NCBI GenBank assembly: GCA_902536655.1
Contig: CACAYF010000002.1
Span: forward strand, 72,693-136,692
Source: an uncultured Alphaproteobacteria bacterium
GTDB lineage: Bacteria; Pseudomonadota; Alphaproteobacteria; Methylaequorales; Methylaequoraceae
DNA: 64,000 nucleotides
Direction: 5' to 3'
Positions 18,514 through 27,532 of the stretch are shown here, one piece after another. Each line of letters begins with the position of its first letter. Within the stretch, counting starts at the first letter, position 1. Below the pieces are notes generated by a model. The model was not told where the DNA came from. It ran no database searches and saw only the letters and a list, made by a program, of their open reading frames with translations. The position numbers and the translations under genes were made by a program.

Positions 18514-19248
18514 ATGAGCCAAGTTAAATTAATTGTTTCAAATTGGAAGATGAATCTTAATATAAGTCAAGCACGAATTTTGACAAATAAGCTTAAGAAA
18601 ATTAAGATTAAAAGAAATGTAATAAAAAATATAATTTGTCCACAATTTATTTTACTTCCAATAATTTCTAATATTGTTAAGAACAGTAATATACTATTGG
18701 GTGCCCAAGACTGTCATTATAAAAAGTTTGGAGCATACACAGGTGATACGAGTATAGAATTGATAAAAGAAATTGGATGTAAATATATCATTATTGGTCA
18801 TTCTGAGAGAAGAGAGTATAAAGGTGAAACAAACGATATTATCAGAGAGAAAGCTGAATTGGTAATATCAGAAAAATTAAAGCCAATAATTTGCATCGGT
18901 GAAACTTTAGAAGAAAGAAAAAAAAATAAATACAAAAAAATCTTAGAAGAACAACTTAAAATCTGTATACCAAATAATGTAGATGAAATTATTATCGCAT
19001 ATGAACCAATCTGGTCAATTGGAACTGGTTTGGTTCCAACAGTAGATGAAATTAAGGAAATAAAAAATTTTACCTGCGATTTTGTTTCTCAATCAAAAGA
19101 AATATCAAAAATTTTTTTTCTTTATGGTGGCTCTGTAAATTCAAAGAACATTTTTGAAATATTTAAACTTTCAGATGTGAATGGAGCTTTGATTGGTGGA
19201 TCAAGTTTAAAATTTGAAGAGATTAATAAAATTCTCACATTTGGTTGA
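18514..19248 (+). CDS. tpiA: Triosephosphate isomerase
   Basis: TpiA interconverts dihydroxyacetone phosphate and glyceraldehyde 3-phosphate. The 244-aa TIM barrel has the catalytic Lys (SNWKMN), His (IIGHSERR) and Glu (AYEPIWSIGTG), and the phosphate-binding YGGSV. No ribosome site is visible; a -10-like element (TATCAT) ends 4 nt before the ATG. It starts a plus-strand series of housekeeping genes leading to eno, a second glycolytic enzyme. Confidence 0.96.
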   Translation: MSQVKLIVSNWKMNLNISQARILTNKLKKIKIKRNVIKNIICPQFILLPIISNIVKNSNILLGAQDCHYKKFGAYTGDTSIELIKEIGCKYIIIGHSERREYKGETNDIIREKAELVISEKLKPIICIGETLEERKKNKYKKILEEQLKICIPNNVDEIIIAYEPIWSIGTGLVPTVDEIKEIKNFTCDFVSQSKEISKIFFLYGGSVNSKNIFEIFKLSDVNGALIGGSSLKFEEINKILTFG

Positions 19249-19278
19249 TTTTTTAATTTTTTAAATTATTGTAATGTT

Positions 19279-19632
19279 ATGTTTTCCGTAGTTCTTTCAG
19301 TTCATATATTAATATGTGTTTTTCTAGTTTTTTTTGTTCTACTTCAAAAATCTGAAGGCGGAGGCCTTGGAATTGGGCAATCAAATAGCGGTGGGTTGGG
19401 TGATTTTCTATCTACCAGAAGTACATCTAATATATTAACAAAAACAACTTCATTTTTAGCATTTTGTTTTTTTCTAACAAGTATCTCTCTTGTAATTATT
19501 GCAAACAAAAACTATAAAAAAGAATCTATCATTGATTCAGGTGAAGACTCAATTATTGATAGACTAGATTTGATACCAGAAGAATTTGACGTTGAAGATC
19601 AAAATAATGATGTGAGTGTCCCTGTTGAATAA
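19279..19632 (+). CDS. secG: SecG, preprotein translocase subunit
   Basis: SecG is the small auxiliary subunit of the SecYEG translocon. The 117-aa protein has two hydrophobic helices (about 3-22 and 54-75) around the conserved loop KSEGGGLGIGQSNSGGLGDFL, then an acidic tail of about 35 residues. tpiA-secG-pyrG is the standard alphaproteobacterial order. The acidic tail is poorly conserved in the family. Confidence 0.94.
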   Translation: MFSVVLSVHILICVFLVFFVLLQKSEGGGLGIGQSNSGGLGDFLSTRSTSNILTKTTSFLAFCFFLTSISLVIIANKNYKKESIIDSGEDSIIDRLDLIPEEFDVEDQNNDVSVPVE

Positions 19633-19667
19633 GGAAGGTAAATCCTCTTACTCAAACCTTTCTATAA

Positions 19668-21293
19668 ATGACTAAATTTATCTTTATAACCGGAGGTGTA
19701 GTATCATCTCTGGGAAAAGGTATAGTATCATCATCAATAGCTTCTTTACTCACACTTTGTAAATACAAGGTAAGAATAAGAAAATTAGATCCATATTTGA
19801 ATATTGATCCTGGAACAATGAATCCTTCTCAACATGGTGAAGTTTTTGTTACTGATGATGGTGCTGAAACCGACATGGATTTGGGACATTATGAGAGATT
19901 TACAGGTATAATGTCTAAAAAAAGTGATAATATAACAACTGGTAAAATCTATTCTGAAGTTTTAAAAAAAGAAAGAAGGGGCGATTACCTTGGATCGACT
20001 GTGCAAGTAATACCTCACGTAACTGATGAAATTAAAAAGTTTATAAAAAAAGATTTAAATAATGAAGATTTTGTTATCTGTGAAATTGGAGGAACAGTAG
20101 GTGATATTGAAAGTCTTCCTTTTTTAGAAGCAATTCGTCAATTAAGAAACGACCTTGGGAAAAGTAAAACATTATTCATTCATTTAACTTTAGTTCCATT
20201 TTTATCGTCATCCAATGAATTCAAAACAAAGCCAACTCAGCATTCAGTGAAAGAACTTTTGGGTTTGGGTATCCAACCTGATTTACTATTATGTAGAACT
20301 GAAAGAAAATTTGACAAGAAAGCAAAGGAAAAGATTTCTTTATTTTGTAATACTTTATTGGATTCTGTAATTTTAGTTGAAAATGCAAAAACAATTTATG
20401 AAATTCCTTTAAAATTATACAAGCAGGGTATATTAAAACAAGTTTTTACTCATCTTAATATAAATCAAAATAGAAATATTAATTTAAAGTTATGGGAGGA
20501 TTTTCTAGATAAATTCTATAAATTAAAAAATTTTGTATCTGTTGCCATTGTTGGAAAATATACTAATCTTTCTGAATCCTATAAATCTCTCAATGAAGCA
20601 CTTTTTCACAGTGGAATATTCAATAATACAAGAGTAGAAATTAAATGGGTGGATTCAAAAAAAATTGAAAATATTTCTAAATGTGAACAAGTTTTAAATA
20701 ACTGTGATGGGATACTTGTACCTGGTGGTTTTGGAAAAGATGGAACAGCTGGTAAGATTAATGCTATAAAGGTTTCAAAAAAATTAAAAATACCATACTT
20801 AGGTATATGCTTTGGAATGCAATTAGCAATTTTGGAATCAATTAGTCATCTTAAGGGCTATGAAAACGCTTCATCAACCGAATTTGGAAAAACTTCTCTA
20901 CCTGTAATATCAATGATTCATGAATGGATAAGAAATAAAAAAATAATTAAGCCTGATCTGAGAAATCTTGGAGGTAGTATGAGACTAGGGTCTTACACTT
21001 CAATTTTATTAAAAGGTTCCAGGATTTATTCCATTTATAGAAAAAACAAAATCAATGAAAGACATAGACATCGTTATGAAGTAAATTACAATTACAAAAA
21101 ACAAATTGAGAGAAGCGGGGTTGTACTGTCTGGAATGTCACCTGATGGAAATTTAGTAGAGATTATGGAGAGAGATGATCATCCATGGTTTATTGGTGTT
21201 CAATTTCATCCAGAACTGAAATCAACCCCTTTTAAACCTCATCCTATTTTTAATTCATTTATCAAGGCATTGCTGCATAAACGGTTATTATGA
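19668..21293 (+). CDS. pyrG: CTP synthase
   Basis: PyrG aminates UTP to CTP using ATP and glutamine. The 541-aa protein has the amidoligase domain (KFIFITGGVVSSLGKGI at the start, KLDPYLNIDPGTMNP) and a C-terminal class I glutaminase domain with the nucleophile Cys in GICFGMQ and the His-Glu pair in FHPELKS. A GGAAGG-like ribosome site lies about 30 nt upstream, too far to be convincing. Its stop overlaps the kdsA start in ATGA. Confidence 0.97.
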   Translation: MTKFIFITGGVVSSLGKGIVSSSIASLLTLCKYKVRIRKLDPYLNIDPGTMNPSQHGEVFVTDDGAETDMDLGHYERFTGIMSKKSDNITTGKIYSEVLKKERRGDYLGSTVQVIPHVTDEIKKFIKKDLNNEDFVICEIGGTVGDIESLPFLEAIRQLRNDLGKSKTLFIHLTLVPFLSSSNEFKTKPTQHSVKELLGLGIQPDLLLCRTERKFDKKAKEKISLFCNTLLDSVILVENAKTIYEIPLKLYKQGILKQVFTHLNINQNRNINLKLWEDFLDKFYKLKNFVSVAIVGKYTNLSESYKSLNEALFHSGIFNNTRVEIKWVDSKKIENISKCEQVLNNCDGILVPGGFGKDGTAGKINAIKVSKKLKIPYLGICFGMQLAILESISHLKGYENASSTEFGKTSLPVISMIHEWIRNKKIIKPDLRNLGGSMRLGSYTSILLKGSRIYSIYRKNKINERHRHRYEVNYNYKKQIERSGVVLSGMSPDGNLVEIMERDDHPWFIGVQFHPELKSTPFKPHPIFNSFIKALLHKRLL

Positions 21294-22123
21294 AAAAAAT
21301 AAAAATATTTGAGGACTTTTATTTCTCAAACAATTCAGAAATTAAATTCATTCTTGGTCCATGCCAAATCGAAAGTAAGCAACACGCTTTTGATGTCTGT
21401 CATGAAATTGAAAGATTATCAAAAAAATTAAAATTTAAATACATTTTTAAGAGCTCTTTTGATAAAGCTAATAGAACTAGTCACAAGAGCAAACGAGGTA
21501 TTGGAATAAAAAAAGGTCTAGATATTTTAACTCAAATACGAGAAAAATTTGGGTGTCCAGTTATTTCAGACGTTCATGAATCGTCACAATGTAAGATTGT
21601 AAAAGAATCATTAGATGTTATTCAAATTCCTGCTTTTTTGTGCAGACAAACGGACATTTTAATAGCAGCCGGAAGAACAAAATTACCAATTAATATTAAA
21701 AAAGGTCAATTTCTATCGCCGTGGGATATCTCCAATGTCATTCAAAAAGTAGTTTCAACGGGAAATAAAAAATTGCTTCTTACTGAAAGAGGTACAATGT
21801 TTGGGTATAATAATCTCGTTTCAGATATGCGATCACTTCCAATAATGAAAAAAACTGGTTATCCAGTAATATTTGATGCAACACATTCCGTACAACTTCC
21901 TGGTTTAAAAGGTCATTCTTCAGGTGGTCAATCTGAATTTGTATCAGTTTTATCAAAAGCTGCAGTAACAACTGGAATTTCTGGAATATTTATTGAAACC
22001 CACGACAATCCAAAAAAAGCTCCATCAGACGGCTCAAATATGGTATCACTGAAGGAATTAGGTAATTTAATTCATTCAATAATTCTGTATGATAATCTAT
22101 CCAAGAACGAGAGGCTAAATTAA
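21290..22123 (+). CDS. kdsA: KdsA, 3-deoxy-D-manno-octulosonate 8-phosphate synthase
   Basis: KdsA makes Kdo-8-phosphate for the lipopolysaccharide inner core from PEP and arabinose 5-phosphate. The 277-aa TIM barrel shows the family segments LGPCQIES, KSSFDKANRTS, DVHESSQ, QIPAFLCRQTD, FDATHSVQLPG and ETHDNPKKAPSDG. It overlaps pyrG by 4 nt and shares one base with the eno start codon. It complements the lipid A genes at the left end of the window. Confidence 0.97.
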   Translation: MKKIKIFEDFYFSNNSEIKFILGPCQIESKQHAFDVCHEIERLSKKLKFKYIFKSSFDKANRTSHKSKRGIGIKKGLDILTQIREKFGCPVISDVHESSQCKIVKESLDVIQIPAFLCRQTDILIAAGRTKLPINIKKGQFLSPWDISNVIQKVVSTGNKKLLLTERGTMFGYNNLVSDMRSLPIMKKTGYPVIFDATHSVQLPGLKGHSSGGQSEFVSVLSKAAVTTGISGIFIETHDNPKKAPSDGSNMVSLKELGNLIHSIILYDNLSKNERLN

Positions 22124-23400
22124 TGTCAAAAATCAAATCACTCTTTGCGAGAGAGATAATTGATAGCAGAGGAGTCCCAACTGTTGAAGTTGAAATAGAG
22201 TTAACATCTAATCATAGAAGTATTGCCTCTGTTCCCTCTGGAGCTTCAACAGGAACTTTTGAAGCTTATGAATTAAGAGATGGAGATAAAAATCGATTTT
22301 TTTCAAAAGGTGTCAAGAACGCGATTAATTTGATCAACTCTGAGGTCAAAGAAACAATTTTAGGGCTTGATGTAATGAATCAAAAAGAAATTGATACTAT
22401 TTTAATAGAGCTGGATGGAACCAAAAACAAAAAAAGGCTTGGAGCAAATTCAATTTTGGCAGTATCACTTGCGTGTGCAAAAGCAGCTTCAACATTTTTA
22501 AACACACCTTTATACAAATATATTGGAGGAATACAAAATACTATTCCAACACCAATGATGAATATTATCAACGGAGGATGCCATTCGAACAACGCATTAG
22601 ATTTCCAAGAATTCATGATAATTCCTGCACATTTTAAATCATTTAAAGAATCGTTAAGAGCTGGTTGTGAGGTATTTTATTATTTAAAGCAATTACTAAT
22701 TTCTAAAAATCTTTCAACATCAGTTGGAGACGAGGGAGGGTTTGCACCAGATATTTCATCAAATAGAGAATGTCTTGATTTAATTATTAATGCAATAGAT
22801 AAAGCAGGTTATAAACCTGGAAAAGAAATTTATATCGCACTAGATGTTGCAGCATCAGAATTTTTTAATAAACAAATGTATACGCTTTCTGGTGAATCAC
22901 TGAAAGTAAATAGTGAAGGTCTTATAAGATACTATGATAATTTAATTAAAAACTACCCAATCATTTCAATTGAAGACGGACTTGACGAAAATGATTGGGA
23001 TGGGTGGAGAGCACTTACCTCTGAAATAGGTGATAAATGTCAACTTGTTGGTGACGATCTATTTGTAACATCAACAGAAAGATTAAAAAAAGGGATTGAT
23101 AGTGATTGCGGTAATTCCGTTTTAATAAAACTTAATCAGATTGGCACAGTAACTGAAACTATTAATACAATAGTATTAGCTAAACAAAATAATTTTAATA
23201 CAATAATTTCGCACAGATCAGGAGAAACAGAGGAAACTTTTATTTCAGATTTTTCAGTAGGAATGTCATCAGGTCAGATAAAAACCGGTTCTCTCTGTAG
23301 ATCTGAGAGAATTTCTAAATATAATCAACTGTTAAGAATAGAAGATAGAGAGGAAAACTTGAAATTTTCTGGTGTTGATCCCTTCAATAAATATTTATGA
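22123..23400 (+). CDS. eno: Enolase
   Basis: Enolase converts 2-phosphoglycerate to PEP. The 425-aa protein shows the family motifs AREIIDSRGVPTVEVE, the loop SGASTGTFEA, DVAASEF (metal ligand Asp), SIEDGLDENDWDGW, KLNQIGTVTET and SHRSGETEET. Here the usual SGASTG is preceded by VPSG. It overlaps the FtsB-like gene by 4 nt. kdsA-eno-ftsB is a frequent order in Alphaproteobacteria. Confidence 0.97.
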   Translation: MSKIKSLFAREIIDSRGVPTVEVEIELTSNHRSIASVPSGASTGTFEAYELRDGDKNRFFSKGVKNAINLINSEVKETILGLDVMNQKEIDTILIELDGTKNKKRLGANSILAVSLACAKAASTFLNTPLYKYIGGIQNTIPTPMMNIINGGCHSNNALDFQEFMIIPAHFKSFKESLRAGCEVFYYLKQLLISKNLSTSVGDEGGFAPDISSNRECLDLIINAIDKAGYKPGKEIYIALDVAASEFFNKQMYTLSGESLKVNSEGLIRYYDNLIKNYPIISIEDGLDENDWDGWRALTSEIGDKCQLVGDDLFVTSTERLKKGIDSDCGNSVLIKLNQIGTVTETINTIVLAKQNNFNTIISHRSGETEETFISDFSVGMSSGQIKTGSLCRSERISKYNQLLRIEDREENLKFSGVDPFNKYL

Positions 23401-23678
23401 GTGTGATTAAAACAAAATTTATAATTTTTATAAATTTTTCAATTTCTTTCTTTTTATTATTTGAAATATTATTTAGTGAAAAAAATATATTCAAATTTCT
23501 TAATAATTTTGATTTGATAAACGAATATCAAACTACTTTAATAAATAAAAAAAAAAAGTTTGAGGCACTTGAAAATTTTTTAGATAATTTTAAGAGTTCA
23601 GATGAATTTAAAAAAATTGTCATAAAAGACAAACTATTCTATAAAGAAAAGGATGAAAAAATCTTTTTATATGATTAA
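23397..23678 (+). CDS. ftsB: FtsB/DivIC-like septum formation initiator
   Basis: This 93-aa protein has one N-terminal transmembrane helix (about 7-26) followed by a Lys/Glu-rich, probably coiled-coil segment (LINEYQTTLINKKKKFEALENFL). That is the layout of the FtsB/DivIC cell-division proteins that bind FtsL and FtsQ. Sequence similarity is weak, and the call depends largely on position directly after eno, where ftsB lies in most Alphaproteobacteria. Its stop interlocks with the opposing CinA-domain gene in a shared TTAA. Confidence 0.7.
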   Translation: MSVIKTKFIIFINFSISFFLLFEILFSEKNIFKFLNNFDLINEYQTTLINKKKKFEALENFLDNFKSSDEFKKIVIKDKLFYKEKDEKIFLYD

Positions 23679-24160
23679 TTTTCAACAATATTTAGACAAA
23701 TATTAATCATTTCTTTTACTGTTGAGTTGATAATGGATTTACGATCCTTTAGATTAAAACACTTTTTAAAAGAAAAAGTCTTTTCCTTATAATTTACTCC
23801 GATGAAAACTGTTCCAATTGGGAAATTTTTATTTAAAATCGCCGGTCCTGCTTGACCGGTACAAGAAATAGCAAGTGTTTTTCTGGAATTTGAAAATTTA
23901 ATTACTTCGTTTACCATATACTTTGACATTTCTTTACTAACTACATTCGTTTTATCTATTTTTTTTTTAAGTCCTAAAATCTTTGATTTAGACTCGTTTG
24001 TGTATGTAACGAGACTATAGTTAAAAATTTTAGAAGCATCTTTATTTTTTATTATCTCAAATGCAAATCTTCCACCTGTTATGGATTCTGCGGCACAAAG
24101 TTTTATATTCTTTTTCCGTAAAATATGTATTAATCTTTTTGTTTTACTCTCATATTTCAT
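23675..24160 (-). CDS. CinA C-terminal domain protein (nicotinamide-nucleotide amidase type)
   Basis: This 161-aa protein is the stand-alone CinA C-terminal domain (PncC type), which deamidates NMN in pyridine nucleotide salvage. It shows the family motifs LCAAESITGGRFAFEI, YSLVTYTNESKSKILG, AISCTGQAGPA and PIGTVFIGV. The MoaB-like N-terminal domain of full CinA is absent, as is usual for the short form. It overlaps pgpA by 11 nt and its stop interlocks with that of the FtsB-like gene. The enzyme activity is inferred from family. Confidence 0.88.
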   Translation of the reverse strand: MKYESKTKRLIHILRKKNIKLCAAESITGGRFAFEIIKNKDASKIFNYSLVTYTNESKSKILGLKKKIDKTNVVSKEMSKYMVNEVIKFSNSRKTLAISCTGQAGPAILNKNFPIGTVFIGVNYKEKTFSFKKCFNLKDRKSIINSTVKEMINICLNIVEN

Positions 24161-24599
24161 AATAAATGAAAAAAATAATTGCTACAATCAAACCAGCAAT
24201 AACGTCATCAATAAGCACACTAGAAATGCTCTTTTGATTATCAAAATAACTTATTGGGAATGGTTTGCTGATATCAAGAATTCTAAAAAGGAAGAAAGCC
24301 AAAAAATAATCTATAATTTTTTCATTACAAAAAATCAAGGCTATGGTTTGTCCTATATATTCATCACAAACGACATATTTTGGATCTTTATCTTTATTAT
24401 TTAATAGTAAGATTTTTAATAAAAGTAATGAAAAAAAATAATAAGTGGTGATACAAAGAATTAATATTTCTAATGTGACGTTTATTTTTACAAACCATAC
24501 AACTGGTAGAACAATGAGAGATGCAATTGTTCCAGGAAAAAAAGGAAAAAATCCAACTCCAAACCCAGAACAAAAAAAAAGGGGAAAGTTTTTAATCAT
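24150..24599 (-). CDS. pgpA: PgpA, phosphatidylglycerophosphatase A
   Basis: PgpA removes the phosphate from phosphatidylglycerol phosphate in the inner membrane. The 149-aa protein has four hydrophobic segments and the family signatures GVGFFPFFPGTIASL, VCDEYIGQTIALIF, FRILDISKPFPI and VLIDDVIAGL, which hold the acidic metal-binding residues. It overlaps ispDF by 8 nt at its start and the CinA-domain gene at its end. The ispDF-pgpA-cinA order is conserved in Alphaproteobacteria. Confidence 0.92.
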   Translation of the reverse strand: MIKNFPLFFCSGFGVGFFPFFPGTIASLIVLPVVWFVKINVTLEILILCITTYYFFSLLLLKILLLNNKDKDPKYVVCDEYIGQTIALIFCNEKIIDYFLAFFLFRILDISKPFPISYFDNQKSISSVLIDDVIAGLIVAIIFFIYYEI

Positions 24600-25752
24600 C
24601 TTTTGATAATGTTACTGAAACTTGACAAGCAATACCTTCCTCTCTGCCGAGAAACCCAAGTGTTTCTGTTGTTGTTCCTTTAATGTTAATTTTTTTAAAA
24701 TCAATGTCGAGAGCTTTTGCAACACTTTTTGTGAATTTTTTTTGGTATTTTGAAACTTTTGGTTTCTCACAAATTAAAGTAACATCTAGATTATTTATTT
24801 TAAACTTTTCACTTTGAAGTAATTTTTTTGCATATTTCATAAAAAAAATTGATTGTCTATTTTTCCACTTCTTTTCAGTTGGGGGGAAGTGATTTCCTAT
24901 ATCACCTAGGCACAAACCTCCTAAAATAGCGTCAACAATTGAATGAAAACCAACGTCTGCGTCTGAATGTCCATCTAAACTTTTATCAAATGGAATCGTG
25001 ATTCCAAATATTGTAAGTTTATTCCCCTTTTTAAATTTATGTACATCAAAGCCAGTTCCCACTCTTATGTCGTTCATATCATTATTTCTATTTTTAACTA
25101 TCAATTTACCTATTTTATAGTCTTCTTTGGTAGTTATTTTAAAGTTTATTTTTTCCCCTTTAATTAACTTAATTTTATTTCTTAATTCATATAAAATCAT
25201 AGAATCGTCAGTATGAATAGATTCTTTATTTTTTTTGTGAGCTTCATAAATTGAATTAAAACAGTAACCTTGTGGTGTTTGTATTAGTTTTAAGTTATCC
25301 CTTGGTATATTTGTGTATTTCTTATTTTTAAAATATCTAGCTGAATCATAAACTTTTATAGATGGTATAACGCTTATTTCGTTCTCAAGTTTTTTTAATA
25401 CTTTTTTTAATAAACTCACGCTAAAGAAAGGTCTCACTGCATCATGAATTACTACATATTTAGGGTTCAAAGATTTTGCTGCGTTCAAACCATTAAAAAC
25501 TGACTTTTGCCTGTTATCCCCACCAAGAACTACTTTAATATATTTATTGTTAAATAATTTTTTAGTCGATTTAAAAAAATCTTTATGACTAACAACTATA
25601 ATGTAACTAAATAAATTTGAACTAATAAATTTTTCAACGCTAGTTTCTATAATTGTTTTTTTATTTAATTTATAAAACTGTTTTGGTTTAGATATATCAA
25701 ATCTTTTGCCAGTTCCTCCACTAAGTATTATTGCTAGATTATTTTTTTGCAT
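24592..25752 (-). CDS. ispDF: IspDF bifunctional MEP-pathway enzyme
   Basis: This is a fusion of IspD (CDP-ME synthesis) and IspF (MEcPP synthase) in the non-mevalonate isoprenoid pathway. The 386-aa protein has the IspD nucleotidyltransferase at about 1-222 (ILSGGTGKRFDISKPKQF, VIHDAVRPFFS, QTPQGY) and IspF at about 228-386 (RVGTGFDVHKF, DGHSDADVGFHSIVDAILG, FPPTEKKW). The fusion is typical of Alpha- and Epsilonproteobacteria. A perfect TATAAT ends 5 nt before the ATG with no ribosome site between, suggesting a leaderless transcript. Confidence 0.96.
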   Translation of the reverse strand: MQKNNLAIILSGGTGKRFDISKPKQFYKLNKKTIIETSVEKFISSNLFSYIIVVSHKDFFKSTKKLFNNKYIKVVLGGDNRQKSVFNGLNAAKSLNPKYVVIHDAVRPFFSVSLLKKVLKKLENEISVIPSIKVYDSARYFKNKKYTNIPRDNLKLIQTPQGYCFNSIYEAHKKNKESIHTDDSMILYELRNKIKLIKGEKINFKITTKEDYKIGKLIVKNRNNDMNDIRVGTGFDVHKFKKGNKLTIFGITIPFDKSLDGHSDADVGFHSIVDAILGGLCLGDIGNHFPPTEKKWKNRQSIFFMKYAKKLLQSEKFKINNLDVTLICEKPKVSKYQKKFTKSVAKALDIDFKKINIKGTTTETLGFLGREEGIACQVSVTLSKDD

Positions 25753-25757
25753 TAAAT

Positions 25758-25770
25758 ATTATAGTATAAA
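25758..25770. promoter_or_regulatory. Back-to-back -10-like boxes between ispDF and the CcsA-like gene
   Basis: The 24-bp gap between two divergent genes holds TATAAT on the minus strand (25758-25763), 5 nt from the ispDF ATG, and TATAAA on the plus strand (25765-25770), 6 nt from the next ATG. No convincing -35 boxes and no Shine-Dalgarno sequences are present. Both transcripts would start at or within a base or two of the start codon. Confidence 0.4.
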
Positions 25771-25776
25771 TATTAT

Positions 25777-26583
25777 ATGAATGTTTACACGTCAATTGAA
25801 GCCATCTCTATCTTAAGCTTTATTCTATTTTCTCTGTTATGTTTTACAAGGATAGAAAATAATACAGATATAAATAAAATTTCTTACTTATTCTCTTTAT
25901 TTTTTCAAGCGTTTGTAGGGATTATTTATTATTTTTTTGTTTTGAACTTTCTTTCAAATAAGCTTGCACTTGTTGCCTCTCTTTTAATTGTGATATTCTT
26001 TTCAATTTTTTTTATCTTATCTATATTTTCGTTTCAATTTATCAGATTACGCGTTCTCTTTATTCCTTTCTTTTTAGTAATAATTATTTTTAGGTTTCTT
26101 ATTTGTATATCATCACTCGGTGAAACTAATAATGTACAACTATTTGAAAGTCAATATTTAGTTCTTCATATTATTACATCATTGTTATCATATTCACTAA
26201 TAACAATAAGCCTTGTGACATCTTTTTGTATTTTTATTCAAGATTCTAATATTAAAAAAATGAAGTATAATAGAATTATAAATAATTTCCTTCCTTCTAT
26301 GTATGAAAGTGAAATCCTAGCGATTAGGTTTTTATACTTAACAATTATTTTTTTAATTATTTCTTTGGTATCTGGACTGTATTATTTTATTGAAACTGGG
26401 AATAAATTAATTTATTTTTTTAACGAAAAAGTTATTTTTAGTTTAATTTCATTATCGCTTACTTTAACAATAATTATCGTAAGAATATTTAGAGGTATAT
26501 CAGGGAATATGGTTTTTAAGATGGTTTTACTGAGTTATCTATTAATTAGTTTTTCTTATTTCGGAGTTAGATTGTTAAACTAA
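25777..26583 (+). CDS. CcsA/YpjD-like integral membrane protein
   Basis: This 268-aa protein is almost wholly hydrophobic, with about eight transmembrane helices. It resembles the YpjD/CcsA cytochrome-assembly superfamily: a His in YLVLHIITSLLSYSLITIS, followed by a loop of the YpjD type (FLPSMYESEILAIRFLYLT) and LVSGLYYF. The Trp-rich heme-handling WWD motif of true CcsA/CcmC is not visible, so a role in heme delivery is not shown. It shares one base with the dusB start codon. The family call is moderate and the function is unknown. Confidence 0.6.
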   Translation: MNVYTSIEAISILSFILFSLLCFTRIENNTDINKISYLFSLFFQAFVGIIYYFFVLNFLSNKLALVASLLIVIFFSIFFILSIFSFQFIRLRVLFIPFFLVIIIFRFLICISSLGETNNVQLFESQYLVLHIITSLLSYSLITISLVTSFCIFIQDSNIKKMKYNRIINNFLPSMYESEILAIRFLYLTIIFLIISLVSGLYYFIETGNKLIYFFNEKVIFSLISLSLTLTIIIVRIFRGISGNMVFKMVLLSYLLISFSYFGVRLLN

Positions 26584-27524
26584 TGTTAAATGTTGGTGGA
26601 TTACAAATAAATTCTAATTTTCTGCTAGCACCAATGTCAGGTGTAACTGACTATCCATTCAGAGAAATAGTAAAAAAATTTAAACCAGGATTGGTATTTT
26701 CAGAGATGATTGCCAGTAGAGCACTACTTGCTAAAAATTCCAAAACAATGAAAATGATTAAAAAAACTGATAATTATCTTTCAGCAGTTCAAATTGCAGG
26801 TTGTGATCCAGAAGTTATGGCAGAAGCTTCAAAAATTTGCGAAGATAATGGAGCAGACATAATAGATATCAACATGGGTTGTCCTGTGAAAAAAGTGGTT
26901 AATGGCTACGCAGGTTCTGCATTAATGAAAGATGAAATATTAGCAACTAAAATATTAGAATCTGTTTCTAACTCTGTAAAAGTTCCAGTTACATTGAAAA
27001 TGCGTAAAGGTTGGGATGATAATTCTTTAAATGCGCCTAAGATTGCAAAGATTGCCGAGGACTGTGGTATTAAGATGATTACCATTCATGGCAGAACAAG
27101 ATGTCAAATGTATAAAGGTAAGTCAGATTGGAAGTTCGTTAAAAATGTGAAAAGTAACGTTAAAATACCGGTTCTTGTAAATGGAGATATAACAAATAAT
27201 AAAAATTTAAAACAAGCATTAAAAGAATCTCAAGCTGATGGTGTAATGATTGGAAGAGGTTCTTATGGAAAACCTTGGATATTCGAAGAGTTCAGTTCAA
27301 ATAAAAATAACTTTAAAATAGATGATGAATTAAAAAAGCAAATTATTCTTAATCATCTCCAACTCAGTTTAGATCATTATGGAAAAGATGTTGGCTTAAA
27401 ATCATTTAGAAAACATCTAGGTTGGTATTCAAAGTCAATAAATAACTCTAATGAATTTAGATTCAAAATAAACCAATGTACAGACGAAATTATTTTAAAA
27501 AATTTAATTAATGATTTCTTTTAA
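26583..27524 (+). CDS. dusB: DusB/NifR3 tRNA-dihydrouridine synthase
   Basis: This flavoenzyme reduces uridine to dihydrouridine in the tRNA D-loop. The 313-aa protein shows the family motifs LAPMSGVTDYPFR, the catalytic Cys in NMGCPVKKVVNGYAGSALM, TLKMRKGWDD, TIHGRTRCQMYKG, NGDI and GVMIGRGSYGKPW. In Alphaproteobacteria this gene (historically nifR3) heads the ntrBC operon, exactly as here. ntrB follows after 8 nt. Confidence 0.95.
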   Translation: MLNVGGLQINSNFLLAPMSGVTDYPFREIVKKFKPGLVFSEMIASRALLAKNSKTMKMIKKTDNYLSAVQIAGCDPEVMAEASKICEDNGADIIDINMGCPVKKVVNGYAGSALMKDEILATKILESVSNSVKVPVTLKMRKGWDDNSLNAPKIAKIAEDCGIKMITIHGRTRCQMYKGKSDWKFVKNVKSNVKIPVLVNGDITNNKNLKQALKESQADGVMIGRGSYGKPWIFEEFSSNKNNFKIDDELKKQIILNHLQLSLDHYGKDVGLKSFRKHLGWYSKSINNSNEFRFKINQCTDEIILKNLINDFF

Positions 27525-27532
27525 AACATTTT